64,000 nt of DNA from assembly GCF_029962835.1 (NCBI RefSeq), contig NC_080584.1, positions 78,830,862 through 78,894,861 on the forward strand, given 5' to 3'. The translations under genes and the position numbers were made by a program. This document shows, in pieces, positions 22,142 through 35,680 of this stretch. Under the pieces are notes generated by a model. It ran no database searches and was not told where the DNA came from. It saw only the letters and a program-made list of their open reading frames with translations. Source of the DNA: Magnolia sinica. Lineage: Eukaryota; Streptophyta; Magnoliopsida; Magnoliales; Magnoliaceae. Position 1 is the stretch's first letter; each line of letters starts with the position of its first letter.

Positions 22142-23317
22142 ACGTGTGTGGGAGGGTGGGATGTGTCAGCGTCCATGCCCTCATCCTCTTTCTTTTTCTT
22201 TTTTTTTTTTATTAGCTTGTTAGTATACACACGTCAGTACACACACTTCATGTTAGCCACCTCCACTAAGACCTTAAGTGTTGAAACGAGGTATCTCCAC
22301 TCGGTCTGCGAGCTGAGCTATGGATCGGGGTGCGTCCAAACCCTGGACAGCCCGGGTGCAATTGCACTTCACGGTGGAGTCCCACCATTCATGATGGACG
22401 GTGCGGATGAAACACAAATTAGAGGGGCCCACTTCATCAAAACGGATAGAAAGAGAGAGGGAGAGAGAGGGAGAGAGAGAAAGACGGTGATGGAGGGACC
22501 CTGCCACTATGGGTCCCTCATGATTACAACATATACATCTTAATGGGTCCCACCAACAAGTGGACTTTCAAATGCAAATCAACGGTAGAGCACCCACCTA
22601 TTAGCCTCCTTCTTTGGCTCCTTGTACTTGTATGGTCCTATGCTCAACTTTTAATGGTGGATGATGGAGTTTTGATAGAGGGTGGGAAAGTGGGCCACAC
22701 TTATTGTTTAGGGAGAGAGCTTGGACGTATGGAATTCTTAGTTGCTTGAGAGTGAGGAGATGGAATGAAAGAAAAAGAGGGAAGTAATGGGTTAAAGGGA
22801 TGAGGTGGTGTGGTGGTTGTAAGGAAAGATATGAGTTTGTTTGAAAATGTATAAAAGAGGAGTAGTGAGGGGAGAGAGAGGGTTGACTTGTGGGAAAAGA
22901 GAGAGAGGCCACTTGTACTTGTTGTTGGGTGAGGTAGCATGGAGGTAAGGTGGTGTACTTGACTTGGTTTGATGTGACATGTTGTAGAGATTCCCTAAAA
23001 GTTCGCAACGCGCGGTATTTCTTCGGAATGAACGTAGGCCCACATCTCCTAGCTTGGGTATCAAATCGGTGAGTGAGTCGCGACGTTAGAACCGCGGCGA
23101 CGGCGTGGTCGCTATGAAACAAGTTTCAGATCGAGCCAACTTCGGTATACAAGACCCGGCTTAGGATCGCGCGCAAATGTCAGATACAGGTCAAGGGTTG
23201 CCGTAATTCAACCGGGAGGACCGCGGAAGTCCACGAAATGGTACGGACTATGATTGGGGTCTTACACTCCTTATAAAGGCAAAAAGCTCCAATGGACATA
23301 AAATTGTCAGATTATGA

Positions 23318-24140
23318 TTGAGTTCGATATCATCTAACCTGATTCGATGTCATCGAATGTATACTTTCGATACCATCGAATATTAGTTCGATGATACGAA
23401 CTCAACTAAAAAACATTCCTAAAACTTCTGAGAAAGGATCGATGTCATCGAACCCTATTCGATGTCATCGAGATTTGAACTTCGATGTTATCGAATCACA
23501 GTTTGATTCCTCGACGTTATAAACATAATAGCTTACTGGACTTTTTAAAACCTGATTACGTTGATATCGATATTGTTTCGATGTCATCGAAATTCAAATT
23601 CCAATATCATCAAAACAAATTTCAATTTCTTGATCTTTTTCGAATCTATTCCTTCAAAGCTCGCTGGACACAATCTGTCCAGATTCGATATCATCATGAC
23701 TTTCTCAATATTATCAAAATTTGAATATCGATGTTATCGATGTTGTATCGATTCCTCGATCATTTCCATTTGATTTTCCTGTCAAGCTTGCTGGACACAA
23801 TCTGTCCAGATTCGATATCATCGATCATCTCTTGATGTCATCGAAGTTTAAATTCCGATGATATCGAGGATGATTCGATTCCTCGAGTAATGTCAAAATA
23901 TTTTCCAAAGAAGTTCAATAGAGAGTACTCTAAGTCCTTCGATATCATCGACTATCTTTCAATATCATCTATATTTAAAATTCGATGTTATCGAATGTAC
24001 TTTCGATTGATCGAATATTTATCCAAAATACTTTGTGGTTGCTGGACATAAAAAGGACTCAATTCGATGTTATCGAGTCCAGTTCGATTCATCGAGACTG
24101 AGTGTTCGATTGTATCGACTAAGAATCGATGATATCGAAC
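23318..24140. repeat. Array of TTCGATGTCATCGAA palindromes
   Basis: About twenty copies of a 14-15-bp near-palindrome (variants TTCGATATCATCGA, TTCGATGTTATCGAA, ATCGATGATATCGAA) are spaced 20-60 bp apart in the copia-type solo LTR after the gypsy insert. A similar array with GATGCCATCGAA variants is in the copia LTR at 63500-63805, a different family. Confidence 0.8.
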
Positions 24141-27100
24141 TTAGCTGAAAACTTAGAAAATTTTCCATTTTGAAACCAGGTTTTCAGACTTTTAACCTCT
24201 ATGTTGTTCTAAGTCTTTTAAGGCTTTTATTTACCTGGGTGTTTTCGAATTTGGAATGTGAACCTGATTTACCTGTGACAAGCTCGGAACACACATCTGA
24301 TTGAGGTGATAGCTTGATCAATCTTCATATGGGGCTTACCTGACTCACCGACTCAATCTTCACGCTAATTGACAAACTAGGGCACTTTCGGTAGGGACAT
24401 CTTCTGATGCATTGTTTACGAGAAGTAAGAAAACAAAGCGAAAGGTACAGGATCTTTAAGACCTATATCCAAATCAAAGGGCAAGGGCAAAGGAAAATTA
24501 AAGTGCTAGAACTATGAAATGATTGGACACATGAAGAAGGATTGTACAAATCCTAAAGCAAAGAAAGAAAACTCAGAGGCTTCTTCCAGGAAGGCTAATT
24601 TTGTCACATCTGATGAAAAGACAAGTGGAGGTGATGTTCTGTCTGTGTCCATGATCGGACACTTGCACGACAATCATAGAGACGAGTAGATCTTTGACAT
24701 AAGAACGTCATATCACATGACTCCTTATTGGAGTTGATTTTTTAGTTACAAAGAATGCGATGGTGGACATGTCTTTATGGGCAATGACAATGCATGTAAT
24801 ATTGTGGCTATTAGTACAGTGAGTATCAAGATGTTTGATGGTATGGAGCATACTTTGACTGATGTCAGGCACATTCCTGATATGAAGAAAAGTCTAATAT
24901 TAATTCTCTTTGTGCACTCGAGGTTATAGGGTGTAAGTTTACTGGGCTTAATGGTGTCCTTAAAGTTTCAAAAGGGAACTTGTGGTTATGAGAGCGCAAA
25001 GGCACGAAAAATTTTACAGGTTAATCAGGAGCACTTCAGCAGGTGGAGCGGCAGAGGCTGTTGCGGATTTCATGTCTACACGTATGTGGCATACCCTTCT
25101 GGGCCAAATGAGCAAGCGGGGTATGAAGGTACTATCTGATCATTATTTGATTCCAGTTTTTAAGAATTCTGATTTAGATATATGTGAACATTGTATATAT
25201 AGTAAACAATTTAGATTATCTCTTAAATCTGGAAACCATGTATGTAAGGGAGTGCTTGATTATGTGCACTCTGATGTATGGGGGCTATCGCTAGAGGTTT
25301 CCGTTAGGGGGTCAGCATGGTTTGTTTCATTCATTAACGACTACTCTCGAAAATTTTGGGTTTACTTTATGAAACATAAATCTGAAGTTTTCACTATATT
25401 TAAACAATGGAAGGCAATGGTGGAAAAATGATCAGGGTGAAAAATAAGGTTTTAGAGATTAACAATGGTGGAGAATTTACTTCCACTGAGTTTAATGAAT
25501 ATTGTAAGGATGAATGGATCATTAAGCACAACACAATGCGCCACACACTCGAATAAAACAGTGTGGCTGAGCAGATGAATCGAACTCTCTTTGAGAGGGC
25601 CTGATGCATGTTATGTAATACTGCATTGGGTAAGGACCTATGGACAGAGACCATTAACACAGCTTGCTATTTAGTGAACTAGTCTCCTTTGACAATAATT
25701 GAATGTAAAATCTTAGTGGAAGTATGAGTGGTCATAAGATGAACTACTCAGATTTGCACATATTTGGTTGTGAGGCTTACTCTCATGTACCGTCAGTTGA
25801 GAGATAAGCTAAACCATAAAGCCAAAAATATATCTTTGTTGACTATGGTGTTGGTGTAAAAGGTTATAGGTTATTCGATAAGGTCACGCGCAAGGTTATC
25901 ACTAACTGTGACGTCAAATTTGATAAAAGCACCCTATTCCATAAGAATAATCAACGAGGAGCAAGAGGAACCAGAAAGGTTGATCGTAGAAGTTTAGATT
26001 GACATATATGATACTCAAGTAGAGACAAATGCGCAGACAGATATACATGAGAAGGTGGAGTAGCCACCTGTGAGAAGAAACTATAACACCCTGGTTCTCA
26101 TAACCCGAGGACGATCGCTCAAGTATGAGAACCCAAGTATTACACTACGAAGTAACCAACTTTACATCTAATTACTAGAAAATTTCATGATGTAAAACAA
26201 GGCAACTACCATGTAAACTAGAATATCAAGAGTAACAACAAAGAAGTTTAATACAAGTAATTGAAAGCAACATGGAATCCCACAGCAGGGGAATTGTTAT
26301 TACAGCTCAAACAAAACTTAAAGTATAGGATACGAAAGTAAGTAAAATCCTAAGATATCAATTAAGCTTCAACGGCTCAACTACATTCACATTGAGTACT
26401 TCCTCGCCAAACTCCACCTTAGTTGTCCCTAGAATCCCATCATAGGAGGTCTCCACCTGTTCATCATACTTGTGTTTATTTGGTGCAACTGCACAATTGG
26501 GTAAGTGAAAACTTAGTGAAAATTTTCTGCAAGGATTCACGCATATCAATTTATTCCAAATTAGTTTCAATCAACATATTACATCTTAATAGAAATAATA
26601 TGAACTCAAATATAAACGTATGGATGTATGAATGTATGTTCAAGTCATAGACCTAGGGATACACATCCAGCTGTCAAAATAAAAGGTCGCCTAAGGAGAA
26701 CTAGTCACCTAGAAAAATATTCAAAGATACACCTAAGGAGAACTACGCACCCGAAAAAGACCATGCAGGTGAGTGCGCCTAAGGATATCTCCTGAAAAAA
26801 TACACGGGGTACACCCAAGGAGTGTCTAATCCCAGAAAAGCCTCATGTAAAGAAAGAACGCCCTAAGTGACACAAATGCACATGCTCTATGAGTTTAACT
26901 AAAGTGATAGAACTTTCAGGAATTCGATCAGAGTGTGGCTTACATTTAGCACTCAAAAAAGCTCATATGTCGTGCGTGTATACCATGCACCATGATACTC
27001 ATGCACACCATAGGATTCATAGGATTATATTCATAAATGTGGTCAAAGCTCATGGTCTTTTAATAGTATATCAACCATCCACACTTGGGTTTAATATAAA

Positions 27101-29730
27101 TTCATTTCCATTCTCTAGATCCAAAGGAAGGCCCACAATTATTACATTTCAAGCATATTAAATTGTTAACAAGTCTATTCAACATTTCTCATGAAAGATA
27201 ACATTCCATACATAACTTTAGTTTGTAAAATAGGATGAAATGGAATATCATGACCCTTGTCATTACTAGTAGGACTATGTCTAAAATCAAGCCATTGCTA
27301 AAACATCATAGAGAATGTAATGCTAAATTCCAACTACATAGTTATCAACCGTGGGGTTTGAGTAATGGAATTCGATATACTAACTCATGTTCATCACATC
27401 CATATGGAAACTAAAGAGTTACTATTGGTATTATTCTAAAATTTCATTAGTATAAAATTATACAATTCTAACCTATATAATGAGAAATGGAGCAAGCTTA
27501 TCATTGTAGTGGAAGCAAGAATTCTTACAATTAATGCTACTTGAAGATGCATATATGTACTTAAGTAATTTCAAATGTGGCATAGTGAATGTGCAACAAC
27601 CCTTATGAGGTGGATTAGAGTAACATAATTTAATGCATTCCCACATGTTTATTCATGTCAATTCAAACTTAAAGGAACACAACTACTATTTGCACAATTA
27701 TAATATCTTTCTACAACTATTTAGAATTCCATGAAATGATGAAGCCATGTGGGATATCCCTCACCTCGAATGGATGTTTCTCGTCTTGAATTTCCTCTCA
27801 AGTGAGCTTATGAGTTCTTGATTGAACTAATTGAAGGAAGAAGTGCCTTCTAAGGAGAATTAGTGGTTGGTTGTACCTGGAGCATATGACCAGGGACCAG
27901 TAAGTCACGACCGAGTTGAATCGGTCGGGGTTGTTAACTAACAACGAGTTGAGTTAATCGATATGAGTTCTATTAATCACGTGGCTCAATTAATGATTTC
28001 ATTGGATCGAATTGTAACACCCCGATTTCTAAAACCTAGGTACAAGACTCATTTTCAAAAATCTGGGGGTTTAGAAATCAGAGAACCATCGGAATGTAAA
28101 CTCAGAGTGCGATAGCAAAAAGAAGCATATATAATCATGTAAACCCAAATATTTGGCCAGCCTAGCTGGGGGTCTTAGTTACAAAATTTCCATAAGTTCA
28201 CAAAACACTAAACCATTGAAACAAAAAGAAATTGAACTACTAATTAAGACTGAAATATGCCGCTGCTTCTTGTTGCGGCTCGTCATCATAGTACTCTCCC
28301 TCGGGCTCCACGATCGCGTCATCAAGGTCAACACCATCATCCTCTACATCCGTCCCTGCATATTCTGTACGGTTGGATAGTTGATGGATGAGTAGCCAGC
28401 TCAGTGTGAATTCCCCTCAAGATTACACATCGCCGCCTTAACAAACATAGTTGAAAGGAAAACAAGCAGTAATCCAAAACAGACAATATGCAGTCTTATT
28501 AGATGCATGGATGCATGAATGCACATTGACTAGGGGATGCACATCCAGTCGGACTTGGGCTCGTCACTCATGCAATCATCGACCTAGGAATGATCATCCA
28601 GTCGGAACAGGGGTCGATAGTCGATAGTTTGGGAGCTAGCGAAACGATACCCCAACAACTCTAGGGCACGTGCTACAGCGTCCAGAATTAATCATACATC
28701 ATCATCAATATGCCATGAATGCATGATTACCCAACTGTTATTAATCCAGTTACAATCAACCAATTTAAGTAACTCAATGATCACTACGGGAGGCTCGTTG
28801 CCCAGCGTAGGCTGACAGCTCGAGCATACTGTCCCATGACCACCATCCCCGGCTCATGAGGTTCTCCACCTTGGGATGTTTTAATAGGATACCTTGATCA
28901 AAATGACACTAGTTCAAGGGTCCTATTTCCCCACACATTTTGTCTAATTACATCTCAAGTGTGACTTGCATACAATTATGGAATCTTTCATGTGTAGCAT
29001 CAAAGGCTATGTAAAGAGGCAATCATATTAGCATGTGACAACATATGAAAATAAAACATGTAAGGAAGCATCATGAGTTAATAACGACTGATGATATGCT
29101 ACCAAGTCATGTGAATAGTGGTCATTATTTAAGGATTAACTAGCATCTGAGCCTATCATATGGTAAAAGTAAGTATTACAATGGTGGTAATCTAGTGCAA
29201 ACTAGGTTTAGCTAATTTAGAAATGGAAAGTCCAAGGGGAAAGTCATGACCTGTATGGTAGTATCCACGAACTCGGTCTGAGTCTCCTTGTAGCCTGGGG
29301 TCACTCAAGGAATCTCCTAAAATTTACAGTTTACGTTTGTCAGGTATTTCTATGGCTTGGATTAACAAATATATTGCAATGAAGTCCTGTGGATGGTGTA
29401 GATATGCAACATATCACGAGGTGGGCCTCACCCGTCCAAAGGACTGAACGGGGTGGATGCAGAACACTCATTGAAGGTAGGGTCCTATGTCATTTGGTTG
29501 GTGTAATTAAGCACTACATTAGGTTGGGTTCCACGGTACCAATGGCGCAGATAAGATACTTATGCTGTGGTGGGATTCACTGCACATATGGATACGTATA
29601 TCAGGGTGGAATCCACATGTATGGCCCATAGAAATTTCTAATGATTCAGAAGATATTTTGGCATCTTGGTCATCCATGACCAACCAGGGGGCGCATCTAA
29701 CGAATGGTTCAGATGGCACTGGCGCCACCC

Positions 29731-29855
29731 ATGCCAGTACACACACTTCATGTTAGCCACCCTGCTAGAGGTCGACACCAAGACCACAAGTGTTGTAACG
29801 AGGTATCTTCACTCAGCCTGCTAGTGGAGCTATGGATCTGGGTGTTCAGATCCCA
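29731..29855. repeat. Module shared by two gypsy LTRs
   Basis: ACACACTTCATGTTAGCCAC ... AGTGTTGTAACGAGGTATCT ... GAGCTATGGATCTGGGTG corresponds closely to 22231-22340 in the other LTR, although flanking text differs. It may be a conserved LTR core or an old SINE-like insert in an ancestor; I cannot decide from two copies. Confidence 0.5.
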
Positions 29856-31472
29856 CGCTGGATGTCCACCGAAGGACGGTCTGCAGAAAGTTCCAGCCTT
29901 GACGTGGCCCACTGAGATTGAAATCTCAGGTGCAGCCCACTGTTTTAATGGTGCGGCCCACCAGCTTGCATTTAGCAGAGCAATACGGTTTTCCCGCCGT
30001 CCCAATATAGTTCGGGTAAGTTGGCACCGTCCAGACGTTGGACCGCGTGGTTGCAGAATGGTTTCATCAAGGTGGGGTCCCCACAGCCCTTACGTGTCGC
30101 ACGTGTGGGATGGCCCCATGCATCCAACGAACAGATTGTTCAAATAGAACACGTACATCATTATGGAATCCCACGATCGCGTCCAACCACTGGACGGCTT
30201 GGATTACATCACGCCATGCGGTCAGAGCCATGGAATTGGCTTATGCATGCAGCAGTTTGCTGTTCAATGCTGGCCACCTGCTCACAGAGGTGGGTCTCAC
30301 GTGGGTCCCACCATATATATATATATATAGTGTATACTATCTTATTTATTATTTTATTCTTTTTTTGGTTAGTGTGTACAGTAACCGTCCAGAGCTGGCT
30401 GTTCATTGGACGGCCTGGACATGATGTCCGTTGACAGACGGCCAGGACGAAACATGATGGTCCAGGGCTGTTTGAAATGGATGGACGGCCTGGATGCAAT
30501 CCACATACACCATGCTGCATATATCAGAGGTACTTTATATAATATAATATATTTTTTTCTTTTAAAAATTCACATGTACGTGTTATATGTACATATATAT
30601 GTAATGACGGCGGGGCCACATACATAGCCCACCAATTGTTGTAGGGTGAAGTCCACCTGCTGATGCAGGATGCGGCCCACCTGCACTTGTGCAGGGCCCA
30701 AAACTAGGGAATCCTATCGGTTTTGGGTGAGGCCCACCTGCATTTGTGCAGGGCCCACCTGCGTTTTGGCGAAGCCCGGATGCAGCCCACCCTCGTTTGC
30801 AACGTGCTCAGCACCCTACACGCTGGCAACGTGGAAACAGCCAATGTTGCAGGCTATTTTCGGAGCCCATTTCCGGCCCTGTTTTCAGCCCAAACGTGGT
30901 CCTTTCCGGCCATATTTCGACCCTCACCAGTGCTCAACTAGCGGCACAGTGGCTGTCACCTTCGTCGTCCAAAAATGGCCTGAAACAGGGTCGTTTCCAT
31001 CCTCATTTTCGGGATGATATCAGCCCACACTGCAGCTCAACGGAGCTTGTTTGTGAGCTGCTACTACACTGCGTTTCAGCCCCCGGCTGGGGCCATTTAC
31101 ATGTCACGGTTTAGCCCCAAGCAGGGCCCGATCTCAGGCCATGTTCGGCCTTAAAACAGCGCCTGAGCGCAGGCTACTTTCAGTTTCAAACAGAGCCTGT
31201 CCTTGGCTATACGTTCAGTCCTTGCTGATGGGTGTTTAGTCAGCCATGAACGTGTGTGGTTGAGGTGTGATGGAGTTCTTGTTTGAGTTTATTTTAGAGT
31301 CCTAAAAAGTGGAGGGAAGGTTCTACCTGTTTCAGTCGGGTCCGACCCGAGCTCGAGCTGTCACGCGCACACCCACCTTTCCTTCTCCTACTTCCTTTCT
31401 TTTCTTACTCTCTCCTACTCAAGTGGCGTGGCCGTGGGCTCACACTGACTCGGCTCGGTCGGTTTCTCACGG

Positions 31473-31514
<42 letters not shown>

Positions 31515-31985
31515 CATACCTTTCTTACCTCTCTTTCTGTGTAGGCTGAACCTTCCCTTATATAGGCAGGGAGAGGACGACTGGATTTAATGCGGCCTCA
31601 GGAGGCAGCGGCTGCGTCGCTGCCCTCCCCAACCTAAAAGAGGAAAGCCTCAGGTGCTCCTTCATGGCCCTGCCTAGCCATTTCTGGCAATGAGAGGACC
31701 CGCCCAGCTGTGCCGGTGAAAGCTTGGGTCCATTGGTTCACGGGGTGTTTCCCTTGCAAGAGAAGCACTCCGGGGTCCCTCTCCTTTGAATCCTAAACCC
31801 ATGATAAGGGAATGGACAGTTGGGACTCAAATCCCAAGTCCCTATGCGTGGGGTCGAATCCTTATACCGTTTTGGGTGGGTGGACCCCACGAGGAGAATG
31901 GACGTCTTGGATCGTCCGGAAAATGGCCACGGTGGCCCACTTTGAAGCTCAAAGGCCATTGTTTTTAAAACAATGAGTGGTAGGA

Positions 31986-32484
31986 TGAAGAGTTGAACAC
32001 GACAAGTAAATATAATTTTATTTATTACAAATACTTGTACACAACAATGGTATACTTTACAACACTCACAAACTATCACTCTTGAATGACAACTCTCACA
32101 CACAAGGAAAAACTTTTTTGAAGTCTTAATACTTGGACACCTTACTTTTACTCTTGAACTCACTCTTTATTGTTTATGTGTTATGTACATAATGAGGCTC
32201 TTCCCATATTTATAGAGAGCTATGGAAGATTCTAGAATCAATATAACTCTAAAGGGTTATAGAAGCTTCCAGAAATCCTATAAAGTTCTATTATATTCCG
32301 GAACATTCTAAGAGAATCCGGAAGGTTCTAGCATAGTCCGGAACATTGTGGAAGAGTCAAGAAAACTCTATCAAACTCTAGAAGTTTCTGGAAGATTCTA
32401 GAGAATTCTAGAACTTTTCAAAAATGTCTGGAAGTTTTTGGAAGACTCCGGAATATTTAAGAGAGGTGGTGATGACATTTAACA
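31986..32484 (-). repeat. 3' LTR of the minus-strand copia
   Basis: In element orientation it starts TGTTAAATGTCATCACC and ends ..CAACTCTTCA. It contains the heat-shock-element array and TATA box described at 32207-32413. Confidence 0.88.
32207..32413 (-). promoter_or_regulatory. LTR promoter with heat-shock-element array
   Basis: GAA and TTC pentamers alternate with exact 5-bp phasing. At 32381-32413 seven consecutive units (GAA, TTC, GAA, TTC, GAG, TTC, GAA) occur, six of them perfect. A three-unit element GAAGATTCTAGAA lies at 32225-32237. On the minus strand TATAAATA (plus 32207-32214) lies just downstream of these, so the order HSE then TATA fits a U3 promoter. The other LTR keeps the three-unit site at 35917-35929 and a partly decayed long array near 36070-36106. 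HSF-bound HSEs of this kind drive the heat-activated ONSEN copia of Arabidopsis; activity here is inferred. Confidence 0.65.
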
Positions 32485-35400
32485 GTCCCCCTCAGCACCA
32501 ACTCTCACAATTCTGCCTTGGTCATCATGCCAAGTTGTTTTTTGAATTCGGTGAACTTAGTATTGCTAAGTCCTTTTGTGAGTATGTCTGCAACTTGATC
32601 ATCGGTCTTCACATGACTCATCTCGATTTCTTCTTGAAGTACCTTCTCTCTCACGAAGTGATAGTGTACCTCCACATACTTAGTCCTGGCATGAAACACT
32701 GGATTCTCAGCCAAGCAGAATGCTGATAGATTGTCGCGGCGCAATATCATTGGATAATCATCTAGTTGATGAAGATCCCTCATTAAATGTATAAGCCATG
32801 TGCTTTCTTGTGCTGCCATCGCCATTGCTCTGTATTCAGCCTCCGTGGTTGATAAAGATACTGTAGGTTGTCTCTTGCTACACCAAGAGATTGCTCCTGA
32901 GCCAAGGTTGAATACGTATCCAGTAGTTGATCGTCGTGTATCATGATCACCACCATAGTCAGCATCGCAGTACCCAACTATCTTGCATACTCCACTTTTC
33001 TTATATAATAGACCAAGGTCTATCGTACCCTTCACATACCTCAGTATTTGACATACTGCTTCAAGTTGCGGCTTCTTTGGTATTTGTATGAACCGGCTAA
33101 CCACACCAACTGCATAAGCTATATCTGGTCGTGATAATGTAAAGTAGATTAGAATACCAACTATTTGTTGGTACATAGTTACATCTTCCAAGTCTTTTCC
33201 TTCTTCCGAACATAGTCTGGCGTTAACCTCTATAGGTTTGGCAATTGGCTTGCATTCAAGCATCCCATATTTCTTTAATAGGTCTTTGGCATACTTCTGC
33301 TGACAGAGGAATCTGCCTTTGTTGCTTTGGTCAATCTCTAACCCAATAAAATGCTTTAGTTCTCCAAGTTCCTTCATTTGGAATCGCACAAACAAGTTCT
33401 CTCTTGTCCTTTCAATCTCACTGTCATTATCTCCAGTGATGATTAAGTCATCCACGTATACTAGCACTATTGCTAGTTTACCTTCCTGAAATTTTACAAA
33501 GAGACTGGAGTCCACAGGTGCCACCGAGAACCCACTTTGCACTAAAAATTCCCCTATCTTGTCGTACCATGCCCTAGGTGCTTATTTAAGCTCATACAAG
33601 GCCTTCTTTAGTTTGCAGACGTAATCTTGATGCCTTTTACTCTGGAAACCACTTGGCTGCTCCATGTAGATATCTTGATCAATTTCTCCATGTAGAAAGG
33701 CATTCTTCACATCCATCTGCCACAACTTCCAAGATTTGCTCGCTGCAAGTGCTAGTAATACTCGCACCATTATAATTTTTTCTACTGGGCTAAAAGTCTC
33801 ATCATAGTCCAACCCATATTCTTGTGAGAATCCTCTAGCCACTAGTCGAGCTTTGTACCTTTTTATTGATCCATCAGGGTGAGTCTTGACTTTGTATACC
33901 CATTTGCATGATATCAACTTCACATCCTTGGGTTTTAGAACTAGTTCCCAAGTCTGATTTTGGTTCAATGCCTTAATATCTTCTTCCAACGCCTTCTGCC
34001 ATTTTATGTCTCGGGATGCTTCTTCAAATGTCGTTAGCTCTTTCACAGTCTCTTCTTCTGCTAAGGCAGCATCCACGTATCTTGGGTTAAGCTTTCTTTA
34101 TCTAGTCAACCTCCTAAGTGGTGGGTTGTCTACCGCACCCTCTTGTTGACTCGGGCAAAGCTCTTCTAGACTACTTTGATGTACTCTAGTTTGCCATGGA
34201 CTCATCGATTTATCTAGTGTTCCAAACAGATTAGGCACTTACTCACCATCTCATGCTATAGGCATCAACTCCTTAGTTGAACTAGGAGATTCTTCTCCTT
34301 CCCTTGTCTCCTCCATCTTCTCATGCAATTCATCTTCTAAGTCTTGAGAGTTTGGCAGCTCCTCCTTCAGTGGTGACCACCATGATGAGGTTTCATCAAA
34401 GACAACATTTCTAGATATATAGCACCCTGAATCAACGATCCAATCATCACTGTAGTTGATAGCTCCTTGATTGGAAACTGCGGTAAGGGCTATTTCACCA
34501 GTCTTTGTCACTATTGAGGAAGCAGCTACTTCGTCAATGACTGCGTTAGACTGCTTGAGTGGTTCGTCAAAATCTATCTCTTTATCTGAACAATCTCCTT
34601 TGATAGATTCAGACACTGCTAAGGATGTCTGAAAGTCCCAATCATCTTCACTGTCTTCTTGGTGATTTCTAGAAGTCACCAAGTTACCTTCGACTGATTT
34701 TTTCTTGAACCAACAATTTTTTACAAAGTGACATTTCTTGCCGCAATTGAAACACTCTATATCACACCTTCGAGATACGGATGATCGTCGTTTATTTGTG
34801 TTGTTGTCGGATTGAACTCCCCCTATCCGAGGACTTCTTCCTTATGCTTCTCTCTTCTTGGACTTTCCAAAGTTCTGCTAACTTTATTTGCCCTTTCTGT
34901 TTTGCTGTCGATGTCCGCCTTTTTTATTATTACAGTAGAATGTTTCATTTTCCTTGTTTATCGATGCTCCAACCATTTGTTTACATAAACTTTCTTGATT
35001 GGCCAACAAATTCTCCAACTCTATGAGAGTAGGTTGAGTAGGCCAACCTCGTATTGCCGTGATAAAAGTATTATACTCGGGCTTCAACCCGTGTATAATG
35101 ATCCTCCTCATTCTTTCCTCATGAATATTTGCTTTAGGATCCAATTTTGAAATTTCTCGGCATAAATCCTTCACACCTGTAAAGTATTCGCTTATCGACT
35201 TATTTCCTTGGGTGGTGGACATTAACTTATTCTCCAAATATTGAAGTCGAGCATCATTTGTTTTTGGAAACAATGATGCAAAGGTGTCTCATGCCATCTT
35301 GGGTGTGTCATCATCCTTGATTCGCACGAGCAATTCATCCTCGATGGTTGACTTGAGCACGTACATTACCTCCCAGCCTTAATCTTCCACTTTTGGAGTG

Positions 35401-35680
35401 ATTCAGCATTTTTCTTAGGAGGTGGAGTAATCTCATTCTCATTAACAACCTCCCACAAGTCCTGCCGTTCAAGGTAGGACTTAATGTGACTCTTCCAACT
35501 TTGATAGTTATTGTTGTTAAGCTTCGTAACTCCGCATGTTATGTTCACAAGATCCGCCATCGTGACTTGGTGTGATTATCACTCCCTTTACCAAGCAAGC
35601 CAACAAACTTCACAGTCTCCAAACTGTGCACGATCACCTTAGAAAACGGATCCCGACCAAACCTCGCTCTGATACCAAAT

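Larger units (their letters stand above)
17463..23266 (+). mobile_element. Gypsy-type solo LTR (long), nested
   Basis: Starts TGTCACCCCCCGAACTC, ends GGGGTCTTACA and is flanked by the perfect duplication CTCCT (17458-17462 and 23267-23271). The TGT(A/C)AC..CCCC start and the ..TTACA end are those of long chromovirus-like gypsy LTRs. No gag-pol domain was found in 5.8 kb, so it is best read as a solo LTR. Its start is present twice (see 17463-18150). A TATAAAAG box is at about 22850-22857. Much of the body is tandem arrays and TA/TG microsatellite. Confidence 0.8.
16152..24399 (+). mobile_element. Copia-type solo LTR inserted in the gag region
   Basis: Begins TGTCCTAGAGGGAGGTGAAT and ends CGGTAGGGACA, splitting the copia gag between ..GGTCAAAG and TCTTCTG... 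About 2.4 kb belongs to this LTR once the gypsy insert at 17463-23266 is removed. It contains text typical of long copia LTRs (TTTATAGTGGTTCGGCTATG near 16464), a CCTACACAAGAGCAAAGG-type array and a TTCGATGTCATCGAA array. No internal coding domains are seen. No 5-bp target duplication is apparent, unlike the other members of the nest. Confidence 0.75.

Noticed and set aside
22601-23122. 173-codon minus-strand open frame in the gypsy LTR
   Set aside because: Low-complexity Ser/Pro/Leu composition from GA-rich LTR sequence, antisense to the LTR promoter, no domain.
29704-30434. Overlapping 128-147-codon open frames in the inner gypsy LTR
   Set aside because: They overlap in several frames, run through CCGTCCA/TGGACGG repeats and resemble no protein family.
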